A program made the position numbers and the translations under genes. From Theodoxus fluviatilis (Eukaryota; Mollusca; Gastropoda; Cycloneritida; Neritidae), in NCBI GenBank assembly GCA_034096865.1, contig JAWQFJ010000531.1:106001-170000 (forward strand): a stretch of DNA of 64,000 nucleotides, given 5' to 3'. Of the stretch, positions 35,100 through 46,599 are shown piece after piece. Each line of letters begins with the position of its first letter. The first letter of the stretch is position 1. The notes under the pieces were generated by a model. It was not told where the DNA came from. It saw only the letters and a program-made list of their open reading frames with translations, and did not search any database.

Positions 35100-35710
35100 G
35101 ATATTTCTAACGGCATATGGTCCGACTCTATACGATTGGCAACCTTTAAATCTAATTTTTTATTGTGAACTATCAGTAGAAACAAAGCAATAATCTATCA
35201 CACTTTCTCCGTGAGGTAAAATGTAAGTATTACGTCCCTCTTGATCGCTGTTTGTGCATCCATTCAGAATGCTGAGATGATAAACTCTACACAATTCCTT
35301 TAAGATAGTTTCAAACTTATTCACTGTTTGGTCTTCTAATTTTCTGGGGTACTTAAAGTCATGACATATACATTCTGCAGTATTGGTATCTTCGAGACCA
35401 TCGTCTTCCTCAGGATCATTATGCAGCTACTATTGACTCAACCTGGCATTCACATCTCCGCACACTACGATAATCGAGTCTGGGAAACGTTCTTCCAGCT
35501 CCATAATAATATCTTCTAGTAGATAGAGGTTTCAGACTACACTTCTATCTACATAATATGGTGACTCATGTGGCGGGATATAGACACAGATGACAATAAT
35601 AGGCTTAGAACATCGTATACGAAATGCTAGCATGTTGTCATATTGCGTCTGTAACCTTGAGTCACTGTCAGGAAAATGTTTACGCACGAGGGCAACCACT
35701 CTACCAGACC

Positions 35711-35713
<3 letters not shown>
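35100..35713 (-). pseudogene. LINE endonuclease fragment
   Basis: Recognisable pieces in order are GRVVALVRKHFPDSDSRLQ and IIVICVYIPPHESPYY, then FPDSIIVVCGDVNAR (the GDxN block), DYCFVSTD, and NRIESDHMPLEI (the catalytic SDH block). They lie in more than one frame with stops between, so the domain is decayed. The N-terminal catalytic blocks are missing through 5' truncation. Confidence 0.75.
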
Positions 35714-35755
<42 letters not shown>

Positions 35756-35900
35756 TATATATATATATAGAAAGAGAGAGAGGGAGGAGAGAGAGAAAGA
35801 GAGAGGGAGGAGAGAGAGAAAGAGAAAGAGAGAGAAAGAGAGAGAAAGAGAGAGAAAGAGAGAGAAAAAGAGAAAGAGAGAGAGAGAGAAGGGGGGGGGG
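35714..35900. repeat. (GA)n-rich microsatellite on the 5' side of a LINE
   Basis: GA array with AT and GGA interruptions and a terminal G run, abutting the truncated 5' end of the LINE. Confidence 0.95.
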
Positions 35901-36439
35901 GCACAAGCACACCGTCAGGGTGGGAAAAGAGAGGAAAGGAAGAAGATAGTCTGAAGGAGATGCGGATTTGATGGTGAAGAAGTGGAGGCGGAAGTGGAAA
36001 TGACACAGGGTAAAATCAGAACCGCAGGGACAGAAAAAGAGGAGGAAACTATCTCGAACACTCAAGAACAAGCTGTCAGTTGAGAGTATGGCTAGGGACG
36101 GATAAGAAAACGAGATATATATAACACAAAAAAGAGAGGTAGACTGAAGTCAGCTCTGCTGCCTCTAGATCTAGACGTTGTGTGACTTTCATTACTGACG
36201 GGAGGAACCCCGCCATCGGACCAGCCCACACCGGCGCTCTATGCGGATCACGTTGTCCCGGGTTGGACGTGCAGGCAAACAGGCCTAAGGCAAGGCGTTG
36301 ACTGCTGTCCGCTTTTATCTGCGCACTCCTGTTTGCGTTCTCCTTCTCATTCCGAGCCTTGCGGAGCGGCAAACACCGCCTCGACAGTGATGGCCACCCA
36401 TGCCGCTTCTCTCACGTAACGAGGACAGGTGCCATCACC

Positions 36440-36505
36440 CTTCCGTTTAAACCGGAAGTTCACGTCAGTCAGATCCCTCGGAGCATGCGCACCGACTGCT
36501 GTAAT
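36440..36505 (+). promoter_or_regulatory. Candidate promoter: ETS, CRE-like and NRF1-like sites
   Basis: Within about 55 bp lie AAACCGGAAGT (ETS/GABP core), TTCACGTCAGTC (CRE-like, inverted TGACGTGA) and GCATGCGCACC (NRF1 half site). This combination is typical of CpG-type housekeeping promoters in animals. The surrounding 36300-36560 is GC-richer than neighbouring DNA. No first exon was assigned. Confidence 0.35.
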
Positions 36506-37114
36506 CAAATCCGCTCTTTTCAAAATCTGGCTGGAGCTCGGAAACCCCCCTCCCCCCTCCCCGCTGTCAGGAAAGAAGCGTTGCACAGTGTAAGAAATCG
36601 CTTTAATTCAGGCATGTTGCGTTGCCGTACCTGCAGTTTTCAGGATTCATTGGGCGTAACATTTCATGGAATACTTCCCTTGTCTAATTCGGCTTTGGGC
36701 ATAACTCTTTTTTGCGCCTGAAGCGTCAGTAAATGAGCTGTGAGAATAATTTCGTACAGGTTTATCTGCTGGGGACGTACGCATTCAAATAAAGTAGAGC
36801 GACACATTCTTCCTAGGAACTGATGCATGACTACGACATTTGATAACTAACAACCCATTTATTTCACACACATTAGTTCTTTCTGGATGCACGATAGATG
36901 TACACACTAATGCGTACAGACCTGGTTTTGTTTACGTGACAACCTTGTAGTTTGTTCGCAAAGCCTATCTGAGCCGCCATTATCGCTACTGGATCACCGC
37001 TGGCCTCATCTGCTCCATTAGCGGACACTGCTGACAAATCCTGGGAGAGGTACTTTCTTTTCTACGCATATCTACTGGGAATGGTCGTATCTTTTTGTGT
37101 ACGTCAGTAAGGTA

Positions 37115-37350
37115 CCCCCCCTCCCCCCTGCCCCCTGCCCTCTGCCCCCTCCCCCCTGCCCCCTCCCCCCTGCCCCCTCCCCCCTGCCCCCTCCCCCTCC
37201 GTCCCCTGCTCCCTGCTCCCTCCCCCCTCCCTCCTGCCCCCTCCCCCCTGCCCCCTCCCCCCTGCCCCCTCTCCCCTGCCCTCTCCCCCCTGCCCCCTCT
37301 CCCCTGCCCTCTCCCCCATGTCCCTTTCACCTCCCTTCTACCCCCTCCTT
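37115..37350. repeat. C-rich minisatellite (CCCCCTGCCCCCT type)
   Basis: About 15 degenerate 13-14-bp units of CTGCCCCCTCCCC lie on the plus strand. Frames across it encode Pro/Leu or Gly/Arg repeats and are not genes. The strand asymmetry favours G-quadruplex formation on the minus strand. Confidence 0.92.
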
Positions 37351-37748
37351 CATTCCCCTCACTTTAATATCACTGCTTGTCTTAGCAAGATGGAGGTTCT
37401 ACAGCAGCCTGCACAAAGCTGCACATCAACACTGGCACCACCATCGACAGAACTGAACTCGAAATGTCGACTACCTCAAATACCTGGAGAAATAATTATT
37501 TTTATCTTGTGGCTCATTCGTCAAGGAAATAAAGGCCCAAATCAGTAAGCGATCGGTTTGTCTGTGTTCTGAGCGCTGGTCACAGAAGCATCGACTGTCT
37601 TTTACAATCGAGGTAAACAGAAGAGTCGTTTTCGTTATTACGAGTCCTTTATTACAGTTGTGAGATGTGGATGTTGTGCAGAAATCCCGTCGAGCTACTT
37701 GAAAGATTGTTTTTAAAGAAATCATCGCGGTCCCTCCTTTGCATTAAT

Positions 37749-37775
37749 CAACAACAACAACAACAACAACAACAA
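37749..37775. repeat. (CAA)n microsatellite
   Basis: Short CAA run; no retroposon body was recognised next to it. Confidence 0.9.
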
Positions 37776-40700
37776 AACCACAAACTTTTCAATAGGATAG
37801 AACTGATAATTTGTTTACGAACGATACGGTTTTAGTTTAAATGCGTTCGATCAGCAAGAATGGCAAAGGGAAGGAGTGGGTCGGGGTGGGGGTGTATGGA
37901 TGAGGATGGGAAATGTGCGAGGAGAGAATTGAAAAGAATGAAATATATCATCAAACCTGTAAACAATGCACTTAGACTATTTTGATGTATGTACTCCATT
38001 ATACTTTTTAATCTTATACGTATTTAGCGACCGAATTTTCTTATAAAAGTAACGAAAGTAGTATATCTAAAGTATCTGTGTCCGTAAAACGGCACGACAA
38101 GTCAAGGAATGTAGATGTTCTGGATAGGGCAAGCCCGATGAACGTTGATAACACAACTTCGCCGGATATGTCACGTCATGCGGATGGGCAGCTCGAACAT
38201 ACCACGCTGACAACTCTAGAGCACGGAAAAAAGATAGGTGGAATTGGAGGGGGGGGGGGACCTCAAGCACTCTCACTCTAGAATCCATGCCACAGAACTG
38301 GAGTCCCATATATATGGCAGGTTCAAATGGCGTTCTCTAACAAGGCAGACCTACTAAACTTTTTAATTGTCTCCGAATGACAACCAGAACACCGCTCCTA
38401 CAGCAGTGTAGTAACGAATGCAAACTTCTGCGATGGGGGTCACCAGCCACACCCTGTCCCTTCAACGTAAAATGAACACCCCCTGGTGTCTTCAAACCCA
38501 ATAGTCGAACGATGCATGACTTCCTTTACAGTTCCCAGGTGCAGATACCTTTCCCAGTTTACCTATTGTAATCGTATTTGGTTATTAGTCACTGTGCCAA
38601 GTGTTTTAAATCTAAATCTTATTTACTCTAACCGATGTTGTGAGCAGCTTTTTTATTGTCGGCCGGGATTCTGCCGTAGAAGCATAGTCAGTTTAAACAA
38701 ATGGATCTCATCAAAGGCAGAAATATATTGTCAAGCTTTGAAAAGAGTAGAGTTCGAATGGAAAGATATTGTTAATTTAGATGGCATCTTTAAAAAGCAG
38801 CTTTCATTATATTCCGCTCTCAACGGCTCAAAAGTTACGAAATTTTCACAGAAATGATTAGACGAAAACAACAATGACGCCGACGACTGCGATGACGACA
38901 TAAACACAACAGATGCAACTAAAGCAACAAAACGACATAGTAAGATTCTCATTTTGAAATGATCGGCACTTCACAAGAGGAGTGCACTGACTTTGTTTCT
39001 GGAGCTGTATCATTTGACATTCACTTCTGTTTCAGATTACAATTACTCAAGATCATACAATGACAGTGAGCCGTTCATCATACAACTGTCTGGTCAACTC
39101 AAACAAAACCCAAACTTACGGCCTGGGCCAAGAAAACCCATGACGTAAAGCTGTGCTGTCAGGTCAGATACGACGTGAGTTGGAAGGCGAGCAGGCCACG
39201 TCATCAGGACTAAGTCAAGGACCAGAAGCTTAGGGGCAGCCCAGCACCCCAACACCAACCTAAATCGTTTTCTAGCCCTCTTTCAGTCCAGGCCCCCTCC
39301 CAATCGATGACGGGGAGTCAATTTTTCAGGGAACAAAAGGGCTCCTGACAAAGCCTGGCTCTGCTACTGTCCCCGGGGAACGCCGAGCGCCCCCTGGTGA
39401 AAGACCTGATGAGATTCCGGGATGCAGTGCTACCCCGGAAGGAAATCCCCACCGATTCTCCCATATCGATTTCTTTTTTTCAATGTTTGCCTTTTGTTCC
39501 ACCAAAATCACAGTCCTGACCTTTCGCAGGCCATTTCCATTGGGGAAAAACCAAACTCGAGGACGCTGCCAGTGACAGTTCGTATGTGGTCGAGGCCTCT
39601 CTTTCTAAGACTTGCGGCGCTCAGTATTTCCTCTACGTGACTCAAGCTCAACTTTCTTCTCGAGTCCGCCTGTTCGTGACGGCCTATAATCTCTCTTTCA
39701 GAGCAGGACGTGTGTCACCGACCAATTTAGCTAGTTGAGTCGACCAGTGTTGCGTTTACTCTCAAAGATTTGTCTTTTTAGAAAAAGGAGATGCAGGACT
39801 TCGCAATACTGGAGATAAATTCTCTTACACATGTCATTGCTATAATTTTTCTAATTATTTTGATTCACACTTTCTTACAAGGTTAATTTGATGTTTACAA
39901 ATGTGAAGTAGTTTTATTTTTAACTGGCTTGTAGAGGTGCGTTAACCATTAGATGGTTTGATTTCTTTTTTATGCTGAAAAAGTCGTTTTTTATGGCTTC
40001 GCAGACAGCGATGACGTCACATGCTGCTTATAAAAACCCTGCTACTACTGCTGCTGTTTGGGTTGGCATCCGCGTTATTAAAAGCGATGATGGTTGCGAT
40101 TGCTCATGATTAACAGAAATAAAAGACAAACATGGCAAAACGAAGACAGCGACGATGATAAAGTCGGAGTATGGATGTAACGGTGCCGGCAGTTTTACTT
40201 CGATTGTCATGTGTAATGGTAATGACTGCAAAACCCATGGCAGCTGTGACAATGGAGACAACAGGAAAAAATCCCCAAAATGTTTTCTCGATACCTTTTT
40301 AGTGTAGACGATGTTTTACATATGTTTTCTCATCACAACGCCTTAAAAAAGAAAACTGGTATAAAACCCATGCAAGAGGTTTGGAAATAACTTGCATAAG
40401 TGAAAAATTCCACAAAAAATGTTGTCACGATGAAAATCTTCAACACGTCCACTAACTTCCGCCTTCTAACATTACGGATCCAACAGGCAGTGGCGGTAGA
40501 GGAAACCATGGGGTCGGGCAACGGATGTCTTTGAGCAGCTCGCTCCTTGTCACCCACTAGACAAGAGTCCTCGGCATTGACGTCAGGCCCAGATCCCGAA
40601 TAGAATGGTCACGGCAGCCATGTCACGTAGACGCTTCAGGAATGCCAGCCAGCCACTAAAGTAATTAATGGACTGTGAAGTGCTCCACGGCACTCGATAC

Positions 40701-41178
40701 CAGACGTCCATCCTTCAGTCACCGGCGTAGGTTAGCTCAATTAAAGCCCACGAAGGCAGCAAGAGGGGTTCTTTACGTCCAAAATAATTGCCCCTTCTTC
40801 GTAAGTAACTTAACCGTGGGCGAAATTTGATGAGGAGTTATGTATCCTGGGTGGAAGACAGCCAGAGCAGGACTCGAAAGAAAGGACCAGTCAAACTAAT
40901 GAATAGGACAAAATATCTCGGTGTCTCAAATTGGTGGCCAGCTTCTCACGTTGATATTCAGAGACGTCCTTACACTGTATATAAGTTTTTAATGCTTTCC
41001 TCGTCTGCAAAGCCTGCAAAAATGCTGCATTTATTTGGCTGGTATTCATTACTGAGTCAGTTTCGAAACAACAGTTCTGCCCTGTATTGTCAATTTCAGG
41101 CCCCTGCATTATAACAACTATGATGCTTACGCAGGGAGCGCGGAAAGCTGTAGGATTAAACAGAAAATGATTTGGAGA
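37776..41178. other. Unique sequence, no gene recognised
   Basis: Reading frames up to 123 codons occur (38486-38857) without motifs. A faint LINE-like string (GHVIRTKSRTRSLG) near 39200 was not enough to call an element. Confidence 0.35.
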
Positions 41179-41339
41179 AAAAGATTAGAGTTGTTGTTGT
41201 TGTTGTTGTTGTTGTTGCGCACCTGGGCTAAACACTCCCAGGATCACCCAAGTGGGTGAGATGATTGCGTGTGTGACTGTTTTTGAACACCCCGCCATAT
41301 AGAGAGCCACACTCCGTCTTCAGGGGAAAAGATTAGAGT
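41179..41339 (-). mobile_element. Retroposon (SINE-like) with (CAA)n tail and 13-bp target-site duplication
   Basis: The identical 13-mer AAAAGATTAGAGT lies at 41179-41191 and 41327-41339. Between them a 135-bp insert reads on the minus strand CCCTGAAGACGGAGTG ... ATGGCGGGGTGTTCAAAAAC ... CACACGCAATCATC ... GGGAGTGTTTAGCCC and ends in (CAA)8 before the proximal duplication. Simple tail plus flanking direct repeat is the signature of LINE-mediated retrotransposition. The short size suggests a SINE or a 5'-truncated copy. The exact duplication indicates a fairly recent insertion. Confidence 0.87.
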
Positions 41340-41359
41340 GACTACAAATGTTAAAAGTG

Positions 41360-41640
41360 CAATATTTGGAAAGGCTTCCATAAACGGCCACACTAGTGGA
41401 CTTGTTCGAGGAGAGGGATGTGAAAAGACGGCCAAGCTGGCGGGATATACAAGCTAGCAAGCAACAACATCTGCCTGGCAAGCGATTTTGATTCGTTAAT
41501 TCTCCGTGAATTCGCAGTGATTCATGCATAAATTGACAAAATAGTTTGTGTTTCCCGCCAGCTTGACTGTATTTCTCACACCCCTCTTCTCGGACGAGTC
41601 CACTAGTATGGCCCGTCTATGGAAGCCTCTCCCAATATTG
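41360..41640. mobile_element. Inverted-repeat (MITE/foldback) element with ~90-bp arms
   Basis: The left arm 41360-41450 and right arm 41549-41640 are inverted copies at roughly 80% identity. Blocks shared by both are CAATATT, GGCTTCCATA, ACTAGTGGAC, CAAGCTGGCGGGA. The central ~100 bp are unrelated to the arms, and there is no coding capacity. The SINE-like element at 41179-41339 inserted only 20 bp from its left end. Confidence 0.82.
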
Positions 41641-42689
41641 TGTCTCCACTTCTATCGTTTTCCCAGTTCCAGAACTTTTATCTAGCTTAGGTTTTTTCGG
41701 TAGATTCATTTTATTCAAATAAAACATATATCCCAATTTTAATCTTTGTTTCCCACAAAAATTGCTTTGCAAGGGTCTTCGAATCCGCCTCCTTCAGTAG
41801 TCTTTGCTGCCTGGCTTTGTCTTTACGTAACGACTTTGCCTGAGCCAACAAAACTAATTTCATTTTCTATAATTTCCATCTATCGCCATCTTTGCGTCAT
41901 TCCGATCTTCCTCTTCACCAGCATAATCGACCATGCTGTCACGTCCACTTTTTACTCGACGCATTTTCTTCTCGCCCAATCTCCCTCGTCTTTCCGCATT
42001 GCTGCAAAAGGTTGGTGAGGTGTGAACTCCGTCTCCTTCATTTCCACTTTCCCCGTGCAGCCTCCTCTCAGCTCTGATCCTCCGGCACTAATGGATCTTT
42101 TGCATGCAAAAAGTTTCCGTTTCTTCAGTCCTGCTGTCCTTAGCCTGTTGATTCCTGAAGAAAGCTTAAAGCCAACTGTCTTGCGTTAAAGAACCAAGTT
42201 ATGCCGTTACTTGAGAAGTCAGCATCTGCGTCTTTGTCTCTCGTTGTCTCTGTTCGTCTATCGCCTGGTCTGTTTTCTGTCTATCCATCTCTTCTCCGAG
42301 ACTCTTCACCCCTGCATCTATGTCTTTACATGTGTGTTTGTACTCTGTGTGTGTTCGTGCGTGTGCATGCGCGCGCGTGCGCTCGTGTGTGTTTGTGTAT
42401 GCGTGTGCGCGCGCATGTGTGAGCGCGGGGGTATGTCCTTCCATCAACACGTTCAACTCCTTTTTTCCCCATGCCTTTATGCCACGTTAGCGTAGACAAT
42501 TTCGCGGATTACATCAGCTCCTTGCGACTCATACGTATGTCACAGCGCGACTTCTTGGGAAAATAATTATATCGTCACCTTCATCAAATCGACCCTGGCC
42601 TTTCCTTGCCTTTGAGTCACATCATTATCAGGAACTGGCTGGACTGGGCCCTTCTAGGCAAAACTCCGTAGACTGGAATTTCATAGATT

Positions 42690-43411
42690 GGATCTGAATG
42701 GACCAAATCTACATGTTCTAGACCTCTGGTGCTCCATTTTGGGGTGATGGATTTCATTTGCCTGTGTCTTCATTGGCAGCGTCTGCTGACAACGGGGGTC
42801 TAAATGGGCGGAATTTGTTTACACTGGGCCTGAGGCAACTGGGCCTGTGTATGACGGAACCATCAGTGCATGGGCTCCCTCTTTGGAATGGCTCTTGGAG
42901 TGTTGGGCCTCGCAGGGCTGTGTTCGTAGGGACTGGGTCTGTAACAATTATGTCTGTATGAACTGCACGCGGACCAGGTACGCTTGGATTGCGCGTGTAT
43001 GGAGTGGCCTTGCACGGCATGAATCAGATCTGACAGACTGGATCTGCATGAGCTGACTTTGAGTAGAAAGAGGCTCTGTTAACTGGATGCCAATGGTCCA
43101 GGCCTGCACTGACCAGACATACTGGGGTAGCTGGCAGTGGGAAGGGCCTTTGTAAACGGGACGTGTACGGACTCGGTTTGAGTGGGCTGGATGACAAAGG
43201 ATGGGTTTGTGTGAGTCGTCAACCTCGATCTGCATGAGCTGGCTTTCAGTAGGAAGGGTCTCTGTAGAATGGGTGCTCATGGACGAGGCCTGCACAGGTT
43301 AGACCCGCTGGGCCACTAGTAGGAAGGGCGTTTGCAAGCGGAATGTATATGGGCTGGGTCTGTGTGGAGTGGATGTGAGGACAATGGATCTGTGTGAGTT
43401 GGGCGTCTGGT
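42690..43411. repeat. Degenerate tandem repeat with ~186-bp unit
   Basis: The motif GATCTGCATGAGCTG occurs at 43041 and again at 43227 (period 186), followed in both by AGTAGGAAGGGTCTCTG-like, GGCCTGCAC and GGAAGGGC(C/G)TTTG blocks. Upstream DNA to about 42690 is made of weaker copies of the same GGGTCTGTGTGGA-type subrepeats. Because 186 is a multiple of three, the minus strand stays open for 115 codons (42948-43295) with a 62-residue periodic protein (ESQLMQIEV / TQSQLMQIQ); I regard it as a satellite, not a gene. Confidence 0.75.
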
Positions 43412-43486
43412 CACCCTTGCCTAGAGCACAGGCCAACCAAGGCCGATGATCAGCCAGGCCCTAGGTTTCGTGCTCCAGGCTTGATT

Positions 43487-43640
43487 TGTTGACTGGCGAA
43501 GTAGAGTAAGTGGTGGTTAACCATTCAGGATCGAAACCCAGCCCGCAAGTGGGTTTGATTTGCGGGTGAGCAGGGCTGTTCCAGATTCGGCTATCTGGGT
43601 TGGATGGATTTTTCTGGGAGTGTCTTCCGAAAAGATAACC
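43487..43640 (+). mobile_element. Possible tRNA-derived SINE head
   Basis: TGGCGAAGTAG (43494-43504) fits the pol III A box and GATCGAAAC (43529-43537) fits the B box consensus GWTCRANNC, 35 bases apart, slightly closer than in a normal tRNA. CCCGCAAGTGGG hairpins follow. It does not fold into a complete tRNA as far as I can see, so a decayed tRNA-derived SINE is the best reading. Confidence 0.35.
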
Positions 43641-44621
43641 AGGGCGTGGTGTTGGCTATGAAGTGGTCTACCAGGTTGCTCCTCCTTTCCTTTCTTTCAT
43701 GTTTTCCCTCCCCTGACGTCCATCAGTCTGGCACACAAGAGGTCCTTTCTTGATACATCAGCACTCATACAAAAAAGTAACGTCCATAAATTGCCAGTAT
43801 GATCGGACTTCAGTAGTTCAGACTTTACGGCAGTCGAACGTTAATCGGGAGATTGGTTTATATCTCTACCCCTGACGTGTTTCCTCAGTGTTATTATCTT
43901 TCTGTGCGTAACTGCGCCATCAGGATATATATTTTCCTGCCACCAGTGTGTTTGTTGAATTTTCTCATCAGTAACGTTGCAAAGACATCCATAGAGAAGC
44001 GGAAATTGTCCCAAGCGCTAAATGAGACATGATTTTCACCCAAAATAGGCATGTAGGATAAATGATTGATCAAGCTATCGTTGACAGGCTACGTAAGCGT
44101 ATCAACAAAGTGTCTTTGCATATACTATTTCTACTGAGGGATACTCTTTTACGGTTCACCAAATTTCCTTCCCTCCCTTCTTTTTCCTCCCTTTTTTCTT
44201 TTTTCTTCGTTCTTTGCCTCTTTCCCCCCACCCACCCCTCTCCCACCCCCTCACTTCTTGTCCGGTAGACCTCCTTACTTTTTAGTAGTTGCTCTTACTC
44301 AAAAGATTAAATTTTTATCCTGAAAATGATCTCATGTCTCACGACTCTTTTAAACATTATTGCATCTCTTTTCACTTCTTTGAAATCTTTTTATTATTTG
44401 TATTTAGCTCATCGCCTTAACACCTTATTTAAGACAAAGAAATCTTCTTCTCATACTCAACATCAAGTAAATATTTCTTTGTTTTGTCTCCTGTTGATCC
44501 TGTATGGAAAAAGGGGAGAGAGGCAGTAGGCTTCTTCCGTCTTTTTAACGTTTTTACCTGGAGAATCATTTGATGTCCACGCTTTTTGGGTAGTTGTCCT
44601 TCAGAATTCTGCAGACAGAGC

Positions 44622-44622
44622 T

Positions 44623-44703
<81 letters not shown>

Positions 44704-44780
44704 CGGACGGACGGTCGGACGGACGGACGGACGGTCGGAGGGACGGACGGACGGACGGACGGACAGACAGACAGACAGAC
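44622..44780. repeat. (GA)n-(GGAC)n-(AGAC)n compound microsatellite
   Basis: Pure GA run, then GGAC/GGTC tetramers, then AGAC tetramers. AC-rich low-complexity DNA continues to about 45055. Confidence 0.95.
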
Positions 44781-45119
44781 TGGTATGTAGGTAAACATAC
44801 ACATAGACATTTAAATAGACTCACAGATATGCAGAAAGACACAAAGATATACACAAAGACATACAGACACACCGACGACGCTCAAACTCACGGTCGTAAC
44901 TACACACAAATAGGCATGCAGACAGATAAACAGCAACGCAATCAGAGACACACAACCAGAAACATACACATACACACTCGCGCACACTCACACACATGCA
45001 CGCACGAACATTCACGCACTCCTGTACACGCACATAGACAAACACACACATATACGTGATCATAGACAAAGGCACTGGGAGATAATACAAGTTCAACAAT
45101 TAGACCTTGGATGTCCATT

Positions 45120-45540
45120 ACACGGCCAAAGGAGAATACTTAAGATCTTTCAGAAACACACAACCGGCTTTTCTCCCACGGTTGCTGGTTCTCTAACGCT
45201 TACTCGGAAGCTGCAAGCCTCTCGGATTCGCCACATGAGCCTGGAACCAGGACAGACAAGATCACTTGCTGCTTCGATCCAACGTGGAGCGGCTAGAGAC
45301 ATGGAGTTACGACACCTGCATGAGAAGCTGCAGCCGATGGCACCAAGTCGTGGGGAGCCTGAGGCACGCTGCTGGCACTCACGCATCGAGAGCTGTGATG
45401 GAGTGCTCCTCACCGCCGTAAGAACTTTTCTTAACAAGGGGAACTCTTCCAAGTCATCGATATTGGTGGGGAGCTCCAATACTACTCTCTCTCTCCGTGG
45501 CATGGAGATAGACAAAATAAAAATAATGAAATGACAAAGT
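45120..45540. other. Unassigned open segment on both strands
   Basis: Both strands are open over about 300 bp: plus 45235-45534 (LEPGQTRSLAASIQRGAARD) and minus (RRERVVLELPTNIDDLEEF, then PLLRKVLTAVRSTPSQLS). The texture is more protein-like than random, but there is no recognised family and no reliable splice signal. It may be a piece of a transposon gene or an exon; I leave it unnamed. Confidence 0.3.
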
Positions 45541-45586
45541 CGATGTTCCTTCCTTCGATAACTACACTCCCAATTTCGGAGGGAAA

Positions 45587-45593
<7 letters not shown>

Positions 45594-45620
<27 letters not shown>

Positions 45621-45957
45621 GAGGAGGAGGAGGAGGAGGAGGAGGAGGAGGAGGAGGAGGAGGAGGAGGAGGAGGAGGAGGACGACGACGACGACGACGA
45701 CGACGAGGACGAGGAGGACGAGGAGGACGAGGAGGAAGAGGACGAGGAGGAAGAGGACGAGGAGGAGGAGGAGGAGGAGGAGGAGGAGGAGGAGGAGGAG
45801 GAGGAGGAGGAGGAGGAGGACGAGGAGGACGAGGAGGACGAGGAGGAGGAGGAGGAGGACAAGGAGGAGGAGGAAGAGGAGGAGGGCGAGGACGGGCAAG
45901 AGGCTGCAGCAGGTGCAGCGGCTCTGACAGAAGGAGGAACAGGAGGAGCAGGAGCAG

Positions 45958-46020
<63 letters not shown>
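45594..46020. repeat. (GAG)n/(GAC)n and (GA)n compound microsatellite
   Basis: About 300 bp of GAG and GAC triplets (45598-45905), then a GC-rich spacer, then a pure GA run (45961-46020). Long frames through it (poly-Glu, poly-Ser, poly-Leu) are artefacts. Confidence 0.95.
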
Positions 46021-46022
<2 letters not shown>

Positions 46023-46337
46023 TGAAAACAGGAGAAAAAGAGGAGGAAGAAAAGGGAGCAAAGGAAATAGAATAGGAGTAAGAGCAGATAGAAGAACTAG
46101 GGAAGGGAAGTTTAAGTCTTGAATTTGAGATGGAGCATCAGGCAGAAAAAAAGAAATGGAAAGTTGATAAGTTGCTTATGAAAATGTTGGCAGCAGGACC
46201 GAGAACATCAGGAGCTTTCTCGAGAGTTTGTGGCGAGTTCGAAACAACAGGCTTGATGAAGGCATCAGCTGAATTGGAGAAGACGTCTCAGAGTTGAAAG
46301 AAGTGTGCAGGGGACGTAAAGAAGTGGAAATGCGCGC

Positions 46338-46339
46338 GT

Positions 46340-46399
<60 letters not shown>

Positions 46400-46575
46400 G
46401 CACAAATATACACACACATACACACACACACGCGCGCGCGCGAACGCGCCCACACAAACACACACACACACACACATACAGGTACACACACTATACACGT
46501 ACACACTCACATATGCACATACACGTGCACACATACAAACAAGAACACACATACGCGCAAACACACACCGACAAA
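46338..46575. repeat. (CA)n-rich microsatellite
   Basis: Pure CA at 46340-46398, then degenerate CA/CG/TACA units. Confidence 0.95.
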
Positions 46576-46599
46576 ATGGCGTCGTGAATGGAAGCGGCT

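Larger units (their letters stand above)
32748..35713 (-). mobile_element. 5'-truncated LINE (EN-RT) with (AGTTC)n tail, set in GA repeats
   Basis: The minus strand has an endonuclease remnant (35713 to about 35100), a linker, and a reverse transcriptase (34663-33072). A 3' UTR follows with AATAAA at 32778-32783 and an (AGTTC)n tail at 32748-32773. The 5' end is cut inside the endonuclease (about 60-80 residues missing) at 35713, where a GA array begins; another GA array starts right beyond the 3' tail. Frame changes and stops inactivate the element. Its reverse transcriptase differs clearly from the other LINEs in the window; I do not assign a clade. Confidence 0.85.

Noticed and set aside
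39100..39260. Possible LINE C-terminal fragment (GHVIRTKS)
   Set aside because: Too short and too diverged to separate from chance.
45150..46061. 303-codon Leu/Ser-rich frame and 164-codon Glu-rich frame
   Set aside because: Most of the length is GAG/GAC and GA microsatellite; only the 45150-45540 part has non-repeat texture and is listed as unassigned.
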